Of a DNA stretch of 64,000 nucleotides, positions 43,318-54,784 are shown piece after piece. The translations under genes and the position numbers were made by a program. This stretch comes from Massariosphaeria phaeospora (Eukaryota > Ascomycota > Dothideomycetes > Pleosporales): NCBI GenBank assembly GCA_011032825.1, contig JAADJZ010000005.1, positions 563,001 through 627,000 on the forward strand, given 5' to 3'. The notes under the pieces are model-generated. The model was not told the DNA's origin and made no database searches. It saw only the letters and a program-made list of their open reading frames with translations. The first letter of the stretch is position 1. Every line of letters starts with the position of its first letter.

Positions 43318-46300
43318 ATGGACGCGGACGCAATGCCGACAGATCAGCCGGAGGTGTTGTCACAGACAGAAGTCGCCGAACCCTCTCCAGAAACCTATCA
43401 AGGCATCCGTTCGGAGCAGTCACCAGAGCCAGAACATTCGGAGAAAGAAACTGTTGACGATACAAAGGACAAAACAGAAACTTCAATAAATCCCGAAAGC
43501 AAGCATTCCTAACCCTGGGATTTGAAAGGTAGCTAATCATATCAGAACATGTTACAAATGCTGAATCATCAAACGAGGCAACTCAAGAAGAAGCCAGCCC
43601 AATATCGGACTCGGTATTTTGGGGTCGATACATAGAGACACCGATTAGCTATGCACGTGTAGACTTGCCCAAGAGTCGTAAGCCGCTGAGAGTAAAGATG
43701 GAACAGAGCTTACAGCAGCATATGAAGCATACCGTATTCATTGAAGAACGCATAAGTCGGTTAGAAGGCCGACTGGACGTGGTCGAAAAGCGTGAACCGT
43801 CGCCTGAAAAGAGTCAATCTGCCTCCAAAACCACCAGGATCCCCGCCATTCCCACAGTAAACGTAGTTGGCTGGATGGAGTTCAAGAAGTTGCGCAAGGG
43901 CAAACATCCTTGTCATGCAGTAGATGTATTGCGTGGAGAACCGATTCTTTACCATAATCGTCAATGGAACACTCGCGACCTCGAAGGATATGATGGTAGC
44001 TCACCTTCCAAGGCAAACATCGACTCTATACCAAGCACAGGCCTTCCGGAACGCATTCGAATCAATTCAATTCCGCTTATTCGTGTACTGGAGAAGATCT
44101 TTGGTAAACCACTCAATAGCAGCGCGGACGGACCCATTGTGATCTTTCGGCCTTTCAAATGCCTCATTTATCATCTGGAAGAGCTTCGTGATTATCAGAA
44201 TGGCCTAGCGACGAGTAAGCCAGTGAACAGTAAATTAGGCGCAGAAGCCACAAATGGATTTGGGGTATGACTTCATACAAAATTGTTGGCATTCACGACC
44301 CGCACTAATCTTTCAAACTAGAGCGGGGAGAGTGAGACGGACTTACTCAAGTCGGGGGAGGCAAGAGAGGCTCTCGAGTGCCTCCTCAAATTCCTCGAAA
44401 CCCTTATTGAAGGCCTCAGAGATCAACTGAAGATCGAAACGACCAAAACCGCGGAGGTTCAATATCATGACCTTTGGCACTTATTCAGCCCCGGAACTAT
44501 CGTCGTGTCAAAAAGGACTCCTCAATACTTATGGAGAGTCTTGCAGGCAACTTCAGGAAGACCATATCTTTCCGAACCGCAACATCCGCATGACACCATC
44601 AGGCCGGACCAGACCAGAAAGGAAATGTGGGGTGCCTTCGCCATCGATTGGTATTACATCGATTTCGATGGTAAGAAGTGGGGGCCGTGTCATCACCAGT
44701 TCGAAATTGAGCCATTCGAGGGTCAGAGGACCGTATCATCGTTAGACATATATCCAATAAAGTACGACCAAGATAATGCAAAACTCATGGAAGAGGCCCG
44801 AGAGCGTGGCAGCAAGTTCCAGGAGGCACGTCGATCGGGACACAAGTACTTCAAAGGGCGAACCCTTATCACATCGCCAAGGGGCTATCCGGTCCGCAAA
44901 ATATCGCATGCCGAGGATGTGGATTAGCCCCGTCGTGATTGACTTTGACCGGACTCTTCAGTTCAATCCGAGTTGGCGGCCCGACCTTGGATGGGTTGAA
45001 ACTCAGAAGGCGTCCACGTACGAAACGCGAGAGATGACGACTAGTTAAAGCCCCGGTAACCCCCATTCGGGATCAAGTTGCTTTACTGTTTCGTGCTGTC
45101 TCAATGAATATATTGTGAGCGACTATCATTGGGATCATCTGCGTTCGAAGGACTTTCTGAACGAAAGAAATAAGAGACCACAGAAAGACGGGCTCTTAGC
45201 AGAAGAAGTAGAGCTGCTCCCCAACAGGGTGTTTGGATATATTTTGCGGAATCGCAAGTGGGGTAAATGTATTGGAAGTGCCTTTCTTGCCTGCGTTCAT
45301 TTTACTAACAGGATCAGTGAGTCTACCTGTAGACAGTTTGTCCGATATGGAAGATGAAAAGGCTGGGTTCGAACAACTGGAGATTGATAAGAATTACAAA
45401 CGTGTAATCAATGGGTTAGTGCAGACTCACTACCGTAGCCGCCAACAGGCGACCGATACTGGAGACGGTATGGGATTCGATCTGGTGAGGGCAAAAGGTA
45501 CGGCTTTATCCCTGGGTTCGAATTTGAATAAACGAGTTAATCTCATATCTTGATTAGGTAAAGGATTGATCATGCTTCTTCATGGAGCCCCTGGAGTGGG
45601 GAAAACTTGCACTGCAGGTAAGTTGAAACCACGCATGAGTTTGAATATAAAATCTGATGCCTTCGAAGAATGCGTCGCTGCTAAGCATGGAAGACCATTG
45701 TTCCCTATCACATGTGGTAAGCCATTTACAGAAACGCACTGAAAATAAGCTTACCTAGAATCCGATAGGAGACCTAGGTACAACTCCGACTGAAGTTGAG
45801 ACCAACCTCGACTTCAACTTCCAACTAGCTGAATCCTGGGGTTGTGTGTTGCTGCTCGATGAAGCTGACGTCTTCCTTGCGGAGAAAAGAAGAAAGGATG
45901 TAAACCAAAATGCGCTAGTCTCTGGTAAGCATGGGTCCTTACAACATGGACATGAAATCTAACATAAACAGTGTTCCTGTGCGCGTTAGAATACTATCGT
46001 GGAATTTTGTTTTTGACAACCAACCGGGTTGGCACGATTGACGAAGCCTTCAGATCTCGCATCCATTTGACCCTGTATTATCCCCCGTTGGATATGGATA
46101 AGACAGAAGCCATCTGGAAACATCATCTCAACCGCCTTGACTTGCATGAACGGAAACCCGTGTCAGGGGACAGGGACGATATCCTTGAGTACGCAAAACA
46201 GCTGTTCAACCGACAGTCGACGGTTGATAAAGTAGTGTGGAATGGTAGACAAATTCGGAATGCGTTTCAAACTGCGGTTGCACTGGCCGAGTACGACAGT

Positions 46301-46952
46301 CTCGACAAGGAATCCACAGTACAACTCTCTCGGAGACATTTTGAGACGGCGGCCAAGGCGGCACTAGAGTTCGAGGATTATCTGACGAAGACCTTGGATG
46401 TGAACTCTGCGGATCATGCTCACAATAACAATTGGAGGAACGACAGCTACCGTCATTCCACCGTTTCAACGGAGGCTCCGCCTGTAGCAACTGGGTTTGA
46501 TTCACAACAACCTTATGTTCCTTTTCAACAACAGGCAGTGCCGTATTTTCAACAAGCACCAACAAGCGCACCCAACTACCTTCAGCTCGTACGGACAAAC
46601 GTCAGTTAATGGTCAAAACCCTGGGATATACACTCAGCCGCCCAACGTCATCATGATGCCTCAAGCACAACCACTCCAGCCAATTCAGACTCAACCCATG
46701 CATCCTGGAGGCTCTATCTCATCCCAAATGCATCATATGCAGCCCAGTGTTCATCAGATGAACTAGATGATGACAGCGAATGGAGCCAATGGAGCCCCTG
46801 GATCTATGCCTGCATATAATCAACAAGGTATGCACTCCAATTGCATGGCTTCGTCGGGAGTCCAGCAGATGGGCCAACAGATGGAACCCTCGGTGCGAAA
46901 GCAAATGAGTCAAGCCGGATCGAGCGGGGCGGACGCGGGCGGTTGGTGGTAG
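43318..46952 (+). pseudogene. AAA ATPase of fungal DUF7025-type family, interrupted
   Basis: Proposed exons: 43318-43498, 43546-44264, 44322 to about 45262, 45318-45497, 45558-45617, 45669-45716, 45769-45924 and 45972 onwards. N-terminal part: VVGWMEFKKLRKGKHPCHAVDVLRGEP, DGPIVIFRPFKCLIYHLEELRDY, FAIDWYYIDFDGKKWGP and GHKYFKGRTL. ATPase core: Walker A GAPGVGKT, Walker B VLLLDEADVFL, sensor FLTTNRVGTIDEAFRSRIHLTLYYPP. Damage: a one-base insertion near 44924 shifts frame and makes TAG; an in-frame TAA at 45046; another frame change near 46555-46575; and a TAG at 46764, after which the Q/M/N-rich tail runs to the typical GADAGGWW end. The core exons are intact, so a truncated product from an internal start is conceivable. 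Confidence 0.7.
43499..43545 (+). other. Candidate GC-AG intron in the AAA ATPase gene
   Basis: 47 nt starting GCAAGC, with GCTAATC as branch site and ATCAG at the end. It joins the acidic first exon in frame to HVTNAESSNEAT; no GT donor before the in-frame TAA does so. Weaker than the ATG14 case because this gene is decaying. Confidence 0.4.
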
Positions 46953-47772
46953 GTATATGGATCTGGAAAGTTCTGATCTCAATTGTTATTTCTCTTTGCG
47001 CTGTGCCGCTCGCTTTTTTTCTCTTGTTTTTGAGCCGAGCTCTCAGAACCGTGGCAACTGGCTTCCGGCACATCTTGACGGCCTTTCTCTATTCTGTAGT
47101 CTTTATCGTTCTTAGTTGAATAGGCGATGATCAATGAATATAATGAACAAACTGATAGTGAGTCGGTGGTGATGATGAACGATGGAATGCGAGGTGGAGG
47201 GGCTCTAGGCCGAGGTTTTTTACGCTAATTAGTATATAGTTAGACTACGCATCATAGACTTGCCAGACTCAGAGAAGTTCTTTTTCTTGCGCAAAAGCTC
47301 AAACTTTTTGCGATGAGCCTTATCTGATTGAAGGTGCTTCTGACGCCAATGATCCCCACAAATACCGGAGACGTCATACCTTTCGAGAGTTTTCTCCGCC
47401 TTGCCGAGGAAACAGAATATCTTCGCGATTATGCCCTTGGACACGTGTTGGCCGAGTTGAGAAACGTAGGAAGTACGTAGTCGAGCCACGGGTCGGAGGA
47501 GAGTTCTGTGTACTTCATCGCGGTCTAAGTGATGATTGGGTTGAATCACCAATAACGTAGTGCTGAGTGGATACTCTGAAATTGGCACAGCCCTCAAAAG
47601 GAACGAATTCAATAGGTCGAGCTTACATCGACGGGAAGCGAGCAAGTGGTTTCCACAACTCGAATCGACTGGGAATACGATAATATTCCCAAAATTAATA
47701 TTGACTAACGATATAAGTGCACTCCTTATGTGTATACGTCGGGTAGCCCACCCGCTTTACCTTGTGCCATAA
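46953..47772. other. Intergenic region
   Basis: 820 bp. An open frame of 138 codons on the minus strand (47229-47645) has no ATG start and no recognised content. Nothing else seen. Confidence 0.4.
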
Positions 47773-48987
47773 TCAAAATCCAACGAACCGCGATCGAAAT
47801 AGATCAGCAGCCCTAGCCGGATCCCAGTCTTCTGACTGACCTCCTCCACCCGCGATATCAGAATCCTTGTTATCAGCCCAGTCGATCTCGTAAGCGTTAC
47901 TACCATATTTATCCATGATGACCGGCGGTAATCTAGGGCCGCCCCCATATTCGTCACCGCCTCCGCCTTCAGTGTAGTTTTCCCGGATCTCAGACCAGGT
48001 CTTGTCTTCAGCCAAGGCACGTATGTCGTAGGTCTGATCGTAGGGCGGCTTGGAAACCTCCTCCATGATATCGGCATCGCGACCCCGTTTCACAATGATA
48101 AGCACTTCTTTCTGCCGCTCACCCGGTGATATGAGAACAGGATCTTTCTCCAGGCCAAAGTCTTCGAGGTGTTGTGGAGCCACGTTCTGTTCAAAGATCT
48201 CTTTCTCGTGATGGTTGAGAATAGAGCCTGGGGTACCAGTCTTTGATCGGTAAATCGTTACTGAGGCTCCCGAGTTAGGTCCGTCTCGTTGGAATAGCGC
48301 TGATCTCCAAGCATCTGGCTGGGGTTGGCGAAGGTACACTTTCCGAAACCGCTCTGTCTTTTGGAAGCTAAGGATAGACGAATTGGGAGTGATGTAATGA
48401 AGCTCCTTCCATCCCGTCCCATGCCTAATCAGACCATTGAGTGTATTGTAATCGACTTGGGCCGGTCCTCCGGAGATGTTGTTGGCGCTACCACCAAGGA
48501 CAGTAAGCGTGTCGAGCTGAAGATGCGGTACCAGCTTTAAGATCCATGTGAGTCTATAGTAGACGTCGTCATGCGGCAACGATAGCATGACAGGACGGCC
48601 GTTGACTCGAACATGGCGGATAGCTGCAACCTTAGCAGAGGGTAGCTCTGTAAGTATGTCCAGCAGTGATTCAGGCGACTGAAAATTACAGAGAACCCAT
48701 CCAATCCAGTGCGATCCGATCTCCTGCGTGATCTGTTTGCAAGCGTATAAGAGTGCGAGAGAATGTTTTTGGGTCTTATTGGTCGTTGGTGTGATGCCGA
48801 AATGGACTCCAAGCTCGTCCCCGAAGGTGACTCACGTAGATGTTAGGACCGAAGAGTAGATCGCATCTCTCAATTCCCTGGGAAGTTCTAAGAGTCGACA
48901 ACGTGAGTGCGGCAATTGCTGAGTCGGAAGCGAATTTGCTTTGCTCGCTCCGCGTCCGGTCTTATTCTTGTTCTTGTTTCTCGCCAT
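47773..48987 (-). pseudogene. F-box-like protein gene split by one in-frame TGA
   Basis: The reading frame is open for 405 codons from the ATG at 48987 to 47773 except for one TGA at 48834-48832. Before it: MARNKNKNKTGRGASK and LLELPRELRDAIYSSVLTST, an F-box-like start. After it: VTFGDELGVHFGITPTTNKTQKHSLALLYACKQITQEIGSHWIGWVLCNFQSPESLLD, PSAKVAAIRHVRVNGRPVML and a C-terminal acidic, glycine-rich tail. Both halves belong to one common fungal family, in which the stretch after LTST usually continues directly as VTFGE. No in-frame intron removes the stop. A GTGAGT overlaps the stop codon, but acceptors in reach give the wrong frame. Confidence 0.65.
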
Positions 48988-49569
48988 TTGTGTCCGTAGT
49001 TGTCCTGCGTTGTTCAGGATGTTCAAGCGGTTCAAGTCGTTCAGAGTGGATGGTGCAACGTCGAGGTTGCGTAGGATAGAAGAGGTAGCACATATAGAGG
49101 GGTCGAGAAGCAGCCCGGTTTATACTGACGACATTCCCGAGGTCCAACCTTGGAATGGAAACAGCGCTACGCCACGCTAGTCTAAATATGGTTAGCTTTC
49201 ACCCCCACAGCATTAGTCAGGTTTCTTCGCAATACTCCTCCCTGCGTCTTTTGATCTTCACACCAAACACAGACTTCACCGTAATACTACCTCCACAGCG
49301 TAGGCTGCCCCCATACGCAAGCGCTCTCTCGGCAGAGGAGATCCTAAACACTGTACTTCCAATGGAATCTGTCAGAGTTGGGGAAGAGGGTGTGGATCAA
49401 TCCACAAAGCCAATTATGTTAAAAACTCCACAAATCTTGTCCTTCAATCCAGTTCGACAGTTTATGTTGAAAAGTTATTGTTACATATGCTAACTAACCA
49501 AAAACGTAACACGCAACAGCCATAATTGGCAACAAAACTCAAGGGAACCATAGTTCACAACGCAATACA
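48988..49569. other. Intergenic region
   Basis: No supportable gene; a 112-codon frame at 49155-49493 lacks recognised features. Confidence 0.4.
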
Positions 49570-50505
49570 TCAAACAACCCACGCCCCCAACTCCCCCTCT
49601 GTCCACTCCCAGACCTTCTCCGCCAACTCCATACTCTTCGCGTACTCCGAACCTAACCCCCCCTTCCCCACCGGCTCATAATACTCCCCACTCACCACCC
49701 CCTCCGCCACACTCACCCACAACTGATTCCTAACCCCCACCTCCACACTCGTAACCACATAATTCGCCACCTTCCCTAGGATCCGAATCGGCAACGAGCT
49801 CCCCGTCGCATTATTCATCAAGTTCGTCTTGACGACGCCAGGATGCACCGACACGACCGTGAACTGCGGGTACAGCGTCGCCATGTGGCGCGCCCACAGT
49901 ATCTGTGCGAGTTTGCTCTGCCCGTAGCGCGCGTAGGGGCCGAGCGATTCGGCGGTGGTTTTCAGCGAGGCGAATTCGATGCCTGAGGGCGGCGTGAGCG
50001 TGTGGCCGTAGGAGGAGAGCATCACGATGCGGACGGAGGCGCCGGGCAGCGCGGCGGTGCTACTGAGCACGGGGAGCAGCAGTTTGGCGAGGAGCGCGTG
50101 GCCGAGGTAGTTCGTGCCCCATTGGAGCTCGTAGCCGTCCTTGGTGAGGCCCGGGGGCGCGGCCATGATGCCCGCGTTCAGCATGAGGATGTCGAGACGA
50201 GGCGCTTCCGCAAGGAACGTAGTAGCTGCTTTCTTTACGGATTCCAGCGACGAGAGGTCGAGCTGCAGGAGCTTGATAGGCGCTGGAGTAGGCAGTTGTT
50301 TCTGGATCTCGTCGACGGCCGCTTGAGCCTTTTCGAGGTTGCGCGCGGCGAGCCAGATCTGGGCGGGGTTGTGGCGCGCATATTCGAGGATGCATTGCTT
50401 GCCCAGGCCGATGTTGCCGCCGGTGACGAGGATGACTTTGCCGGCGAGATCTGGTATGTCCTGCGCGGCGTTGAAGGAGACAGAGTTGCTGGAGCAGAAG
50501 GGCAT
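49570..50505 (-). CDS. Short-chain dehydrogenase/reductase (retinol dehydrogenase-like)
   Basis: Single exon, 311 residues. Rossmann motif VILVTGGNIGLGKQCILEYA (TGxxxGxG), LDLSSLESVKKAA, the NAG motif in LMLNAGIMAAPPG, NYLGHALLAKLLLP, catalytic Ser in VMLSSYGH and the YxxxK motif in YARYGQSKLAQ. VHPGVVKTNLM follows, as in classical SDRs of the WW-oxidoreductase/retinol-dehydrogenase group. The ATG at 50505 gives the expected N-terminus; the frame is open 47 codons further up but that part resembles leader sequence. NAD(P) use and substrate cannot be decided. Confidence 0.9.
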   Translation of the reverse strand: MPFCSSNSVSFNAAQDIPDLAGKVILVTGGNIGLGKQCILEYARHNPAQIWLAARNLEKAQAAVDEIQKQLPTPAPIKLLQLDLSSLESVKKAATTFLAEAPRLDILMLNAGIMAAPPGLTKDGYELQWGTNYLGHALLAKLLLPVLSSTAALPGASVRIVMLSSYGHTLTPPSGIEFASLKTTAESLGPYARYGQSKLAQILWARHMATLYPQFTVVSVHPGVVKTNLMNNATGSSLPIRILGKVANYVVTSVEVGVRNQLWVSVAEGVVSGEYYEPVGKGGLGSEYAKSMELAEKVWEWTEGELGAWVV

Positions 50506-51936
50506 GGTGGTGGAGATAGGGAGATGGATAGATAGATGGTTGAGTGGATGAAAATAGCACGACGTAGAAGTTGAGAGGATGAAGATACCACTACACGCAA
50601 AAGAGAGGAGATACATAGTTATACCTGCCCTACCTACCACACTCATAACCCCCTCCCAACCAAACTTACTCCGCCAATCTGGACGAAAAAACCCCTCTAA
50701 TCGTCCCTCTTCCCTCCCTAAAGTGCTCCAGCTCCAGCTCTAGGCACAGCCCCGCCAGCAGCTGAAGTTGCGCGGTCGCGGAGTTCCACCCCTCTAACCC
50801 GCATGCGGTATAGCGAAAACGAAGTATTACCCAAAGCAGCGAATTTCTCGTGCGAAACACCCTTAGTGATGCCTTCGTTGTACGAGTACAGGTGCGTTGC
50901 CTAGCAGAACAGAACTGGAGCGAAAAGCGACGGACGGACGCCGTTATGGAGGGAGGCCATGCCCACAATGGTTTTTATTTATCCGTCGATACTGCGGCGG
51001 CGGCCTAATAATGCGGTCAAAAAGGTGGCTGGCGCCGGACGGACGTAATCGCCGATAAGTAATAGGTACTTGTATCGGGGCTGAATTGAACTGAACTGGA
51101 ACTGAACTGAACTGAACTGGAGAATAGCTGAGGAGGAGAACAAAGTTGCGTGTCCTGTGGAGGTATGCTTCGCACTAATGATTGACATCAACGAATCGAT
51201 CCAACGCCTGAGATAACTAGACTTTGGTCAAAGTTTCCTTATAACTCCAGATAACTTACTCGCATAACCTTTCAACTTTCAAGGACCAACTACCCCTGAC
51301 TGATGTTATACCCCAGCTGGGACAGTATCATCAGCTTATGTTCGTTATCTCGAAACGAACAAGAAAAGGCACGCACAAAAAGCACAGCAACCATATACAG
51401 AAAAATCTGAATTGCATTTTGTCTTCCGATGAAGGGTAATCCTTTCTAATATACGGCTCATGTGCCTGCCCTTGACCAACCCCAACCAGAGGACCGAATA
51501 GGTCGACGGTAGAACTAGCGAATGTGGAGCATACGGGTATGTGAGAAAAAAGAGATACCACGACCCAAGATATCCAGATCTGGCATCAGAAAGAGGCTCA
51601 CAACAGATCTGTCCCGCCAGTCCACGTAGAAACTCCATCCGCGGCGGGCACCGTTGCCCATCGACATTCGACCGTGCATGTATGTGTGTGTCCTAATGCT
51701 GCTGACCCTCTCCATAGCTGACGACAACAACATATCGATACCAATTTGGTTGGAAGGGGTAGGGTGAAGACACTGACGACAGTGGCAACACACAACAGAA
51801 AGCCGTGGACCCTGAATGCACTCGCTGCGTAAAATCATGAAAAGAAAACAAGGGGTGAAACAACATCGGAGATGATTAAAACAGCCTATAGTTGCCGAAA
51901 TCAAAGGGAAGAGGGCAAGATGCTCTGGCGTAACTT
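50506..51936. other. Long intergenic region between SDR and hapB
   Basis: About 1.4 kb with no supportable gene. It includes the SDR promoter, a GAACT pentanucleotide repeat, and probably the 3' UTR of the CCAAT-factor gene. Confidence 0.45.
51083..51121. repeat. Pentanucleotide (GAACT)n microsatellite
   Basis: About seven copies of GAACT/TGAAC with minor interruptions in intergenic DNA. Confidence 0.8.
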
Positions 51937-53028
51937 TCAGGTGTCGTCATCTGCATCGTCGTCGTCTTCATCATCTTCCTCACTTGAGGTAGGTCGCTCC
52001 ACCTGGCCGCCGGTCTTGGCCTTCTTGAGTGGAGTCGCCTTAAGGTGCGCAGTAGCCTTCCGCTTTGATCCGGAGCTGGCATGTGCGTGAGGAGCCTTTG
52101 CGGGAGTTTGGGCATTCTCCTTGTTGCCATCTTCGCCGTCGCCGCCCTTGTTGGCTTCCATCGCAGCAACTTCGTCAGCAGTAAGGAATCGTCCACCGGG
52201 TCCACGTGGTCGTCGCATTGCATGGTTGTGCCTAGACTCATGCAGATATGGCTTCCGTCCTTTCGACGTGAGACGCAGAGCATCTTCGAGCCTTTGACGT
52301 GCGAGTCTCCGTTTGAGTATTCGATGGAACTGTTTGGCGTTGACATACAGTGGGGCTTCCTCGGCCGGGGCTCCAGCAACGAGTTCAGGTGACTGTTGAT
52401 GAGGTTGAGCTTGCTGGGCCATCTGCGGTGGGACCGACGGTCTAGGAGCAGCATGGCTCATCACAGGTTGTGGCTGCTGCATTGCCGGACTGCTGATCTG
52501 CGTGCTCATTCGTCGTTGTTGCATCTGAGCTGGAGTCATCGGTACCTGGGTGGGAAGAGGACCTGCAGCCATCGGATTTGACACTGCAGTTGGTGAGCGT
52601 GGAGGACCGCGTCCATCAGTCTTGAGCTGCCCGCCGGACAGACGAGGAGACGCCCGTGGATCTTGCGCGAGTTGGCCCCCGAGCGCATTCTGATAATCAT
52701 AACCCGCAGGTCCGGCAGCTGCAGCAGTTGCCATGGCCGCCGCCTGTCCTGGCGACATGCCGTAACCCTGATGCATGCCCGGTGGCATATATCCTTGCTG
52801 GTGGCCATAGTTCATCTGTTGGTGGTGTTGAGGGTTGGGCGGGCCGGGTTGCGGGTAGCCTTGGGAGGGGAGTATTGGTGAGGTCTGCTGATAGGCATGC
52901 ATCTGTTGCTGCTGGGTCGGGGACGTGATCGACGGGTTTGTCGCAGCGTTTTGCGCTCCCGCATAGTTCTGCATGTGAGCTGGGGCATGCCCATGATGGG
53001 GCTGTTGATATGGCGCGTAGTCAGTCAT
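51937..53028 (-). CDS. hapB: CCAAT-binding complex subunit HapB (NF-YA)
   Basis: DNA-contacting subunit of the heterotrimeric CCAAT factor (HapB/C/E). Single exon, 363 residues. The N-terminal 220 residues are Q/P/M/A-rich and disordered. The core (about residues 225-290) reads [29 protein letters not shown], the HapC/HapE-interaction helix, a linker, then [23 protein letters not shown], the DNA-recognition helix and GxGGRF loop; all are invariant in NF-YA. The C-terminus has a basic, NLS-like stretch ([17 protein letters not shown]) and an acidic tail [13 protein letters not shown]. The long upstream region carries several CCAAT boxes, in keeping with the known autoregulation of hapB in Aspergillus nidulans. 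Confidence 0.96.
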   Translation of the reverse strand: MTDYAPYQQPHHGHAPAHMQNYAGAQNAATNPSITSPTQQQQMHAYQQTSPILPSQGYPQPGPPNPQHHQQMNYGHQQGYMPPGMHQGYGMSPGQAAAMATAAAAGPAGYDYQNALGGQLAQDPRASPRLSGGQLKTDGRGPPRSPTAVSNPMAAGPLPTQVPMTPAQMQQRRMSTQISSPAMQQPQPVMSHAAPRPSVPPQMAQQAQPHQQSPELVAGAPAEEAPLYVNAKQFHRILKRRLARQRLEDALRLTSKGRKPYLHESRHNHAMRRPRGPGGRFLTADEVAAMEANKGGDGEDGNKENAQTPAKAPHAHASSGSKRKATAHLKATPLKKAKTGGQVERPTSSEEDDEDDDDADDDT

Positions 53029-54784
53029 GATTGCCAGTCCGGAGGTACAGGATGCCTGAGGGAGTACAGATAGGAGCTTGGAGTACGCGACGGTGAGGAG
53101 GCGTAGCCGTGAGTATTACCCCAGATGCGCCACTATCGTGCACAGACCCGACTTGCTGTACCGGTGCTCGTGGAAGCCTCGCGGTAGTGCGCTCAAATGA
53201 GGCTCCTTCGTGGAGTCCGGGCGCAGGGTAGTGATTGGGACGTAGGAGGCGCGGGATGTCGCGACTCGGTTGATGCGCGCAGACACGCGATCTGGATCGC
53301 AGTGACTGGTGGAGAGGTGTAGCCTGAAGCAGAGCCGAAATTAGTACGCGGCCAATAGCTGGAGTGTTTTCAAACGGGCAATGCAATTGGAGCTTACCGG
53401 GCGCTGAGTGTCGCGTCGAGTTGATACGACGGCTGTTGGCTATGGTGGCCGCGGCGGGTTAAGAGCTGCCTCGATGATGCTGCGTCTTGTTTGCTGGTCG
53501 AGACCGGATGTCGGGAGCACCGGTCTATCTAGGCACGCAGGACTGCTGGGGTCGCGTCACGCCAGGCAGGCCAGATGCTTGATGTGTTGTCAATGGCCAC
53601 GCTTATGAGGCGGGATTGCTGGGGAAGCGCACGATCGTAGCCTCGGCGCAGTGCGTGAGGCGCGGCGGCGGCGATTGGGCGCGCGTGAGGCTGGTGAGGC
53701 GGTGCGCGCGTCGAGGATATGGCAGGCTGGCGGGAGAGAGAGACGCGGTTCAAGAGGGCCGCGCCGTGTGGGGAAAGCACCGTTGCAGGAGTTCGCCAGT
53801 CGGGGGAGAGCAGTCAATTGTCGACACTGGACACTGGACTCTGCAATGGTCAGTTAGCCTCTGGCGCGGATGCTGGAGCAATCGGAGGAGGTAGAGGGGC
53901 ATGTGCTGGCGAGGGGCGAGGTGATGCGTGATGCGCTGGCACTGCGGGTTCATGCATACACTTACTGCGGCGGCGATCCACGTCGCAACTGCGCGCACCG
54001 GCGATTGCTGCGCCAGCTGGGGGACGCTGGCCGGTCTAGCTTCTTCCTGAAGGCCTGCACAGCTGGCTCACTCTATCCGCGGCTGCGCTGCTGTAGCGGG
54101 CGGGCGACGGCGCAGTATATATTGTCGCAACGCAGCTGACTCTCTGGTCGCGAAGTAGCGACAGGTAGCGGGCTGCGGTGCGCGATACAAGCGCTGTGTC
54201 CACTGTCCTGATACGGCTTGTCAGCAGAAGAACTTTGACATCTAATAACGAGGCCGACGGCGAGGTGAGCGTGGGCAGCGACTTGCGCGGTGACGGCACC
54301 CACACCGACACTCGACGAAGTGGAAAATAAAAGCCGGCGCATAAAACGCGGCGGCGACGCGAGGAGGATTCTGACAATAGACTTACCGACGCGAAGGCTC
54401 GCAGCGGTGTTCGGTCACCTGCACGAGCTTGCACCTGGTGGTTTTGGGGTGGTGTGGTGGACTTTGGCGGCGCCGCGTGTTGGCCAAAATGCGTCTGCAG
54501 CAACCTGGGAGCTGTCGTGTGTCCGGGCGTGTCGTGCACAGGTCACCACGAGCGCGTCTGTTTACTCGTAGTGCACAGCGATTGCGATAGGAATATACCT
54601 AGTGAGAGACGACAACGCCTGAGTGGTGCAGGAAGATGGACGAAGAGGTTGGATTGGATGAGAAGGAAAACGGGTTACCTATCGCTTTTTCCACCTACCC
54701 TGGCGCTAATCTCCTCGGGCTCAGCCCCGCCGCCCGCCGCCCGATGCCGTGACACTGGAGGCTCTCCCTAGGGACTACTGTGCC
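53029..54784. promoter_or_regulatory. Long GC-rich upstream region of hapB
   Basis: About 1.75 kb without supportable coding sequence, ending abruptly at an AT-rich island. Contains CCAAT/ATTGG pentamers at 53234, 53352, 53674 and 54653. Likely the hapB promoter plus long leader. Confidence 0.45.
53234..53238 (-). promoter_or_regulatory. CCAAT box (CCAATCA) upstream of hapB
   Basis: ATTGG on the plus strand reads CCAATCA in gene orientation, the preferred fungal CCAAT-factor site, 206 bp upstream of the hapB start codon. Confidence 0.45.

Noticed and set aside
47229..47645. Minus-strand frame of 138 codons
   Set aside because: Begins with TTG, no ATG nearby, no family resemblance; could at most be a gene relic.
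49155..49493. Plus-strand frame of 112 codons
   Set aside because: No domain, no splice context, overlaps the promoter side of the broken F-box-like gene.
50002..50535. Plus-strand 177-codon frame
   Set aside because: Exact antisense of the short-chain dehydrogenase; composition artefact.
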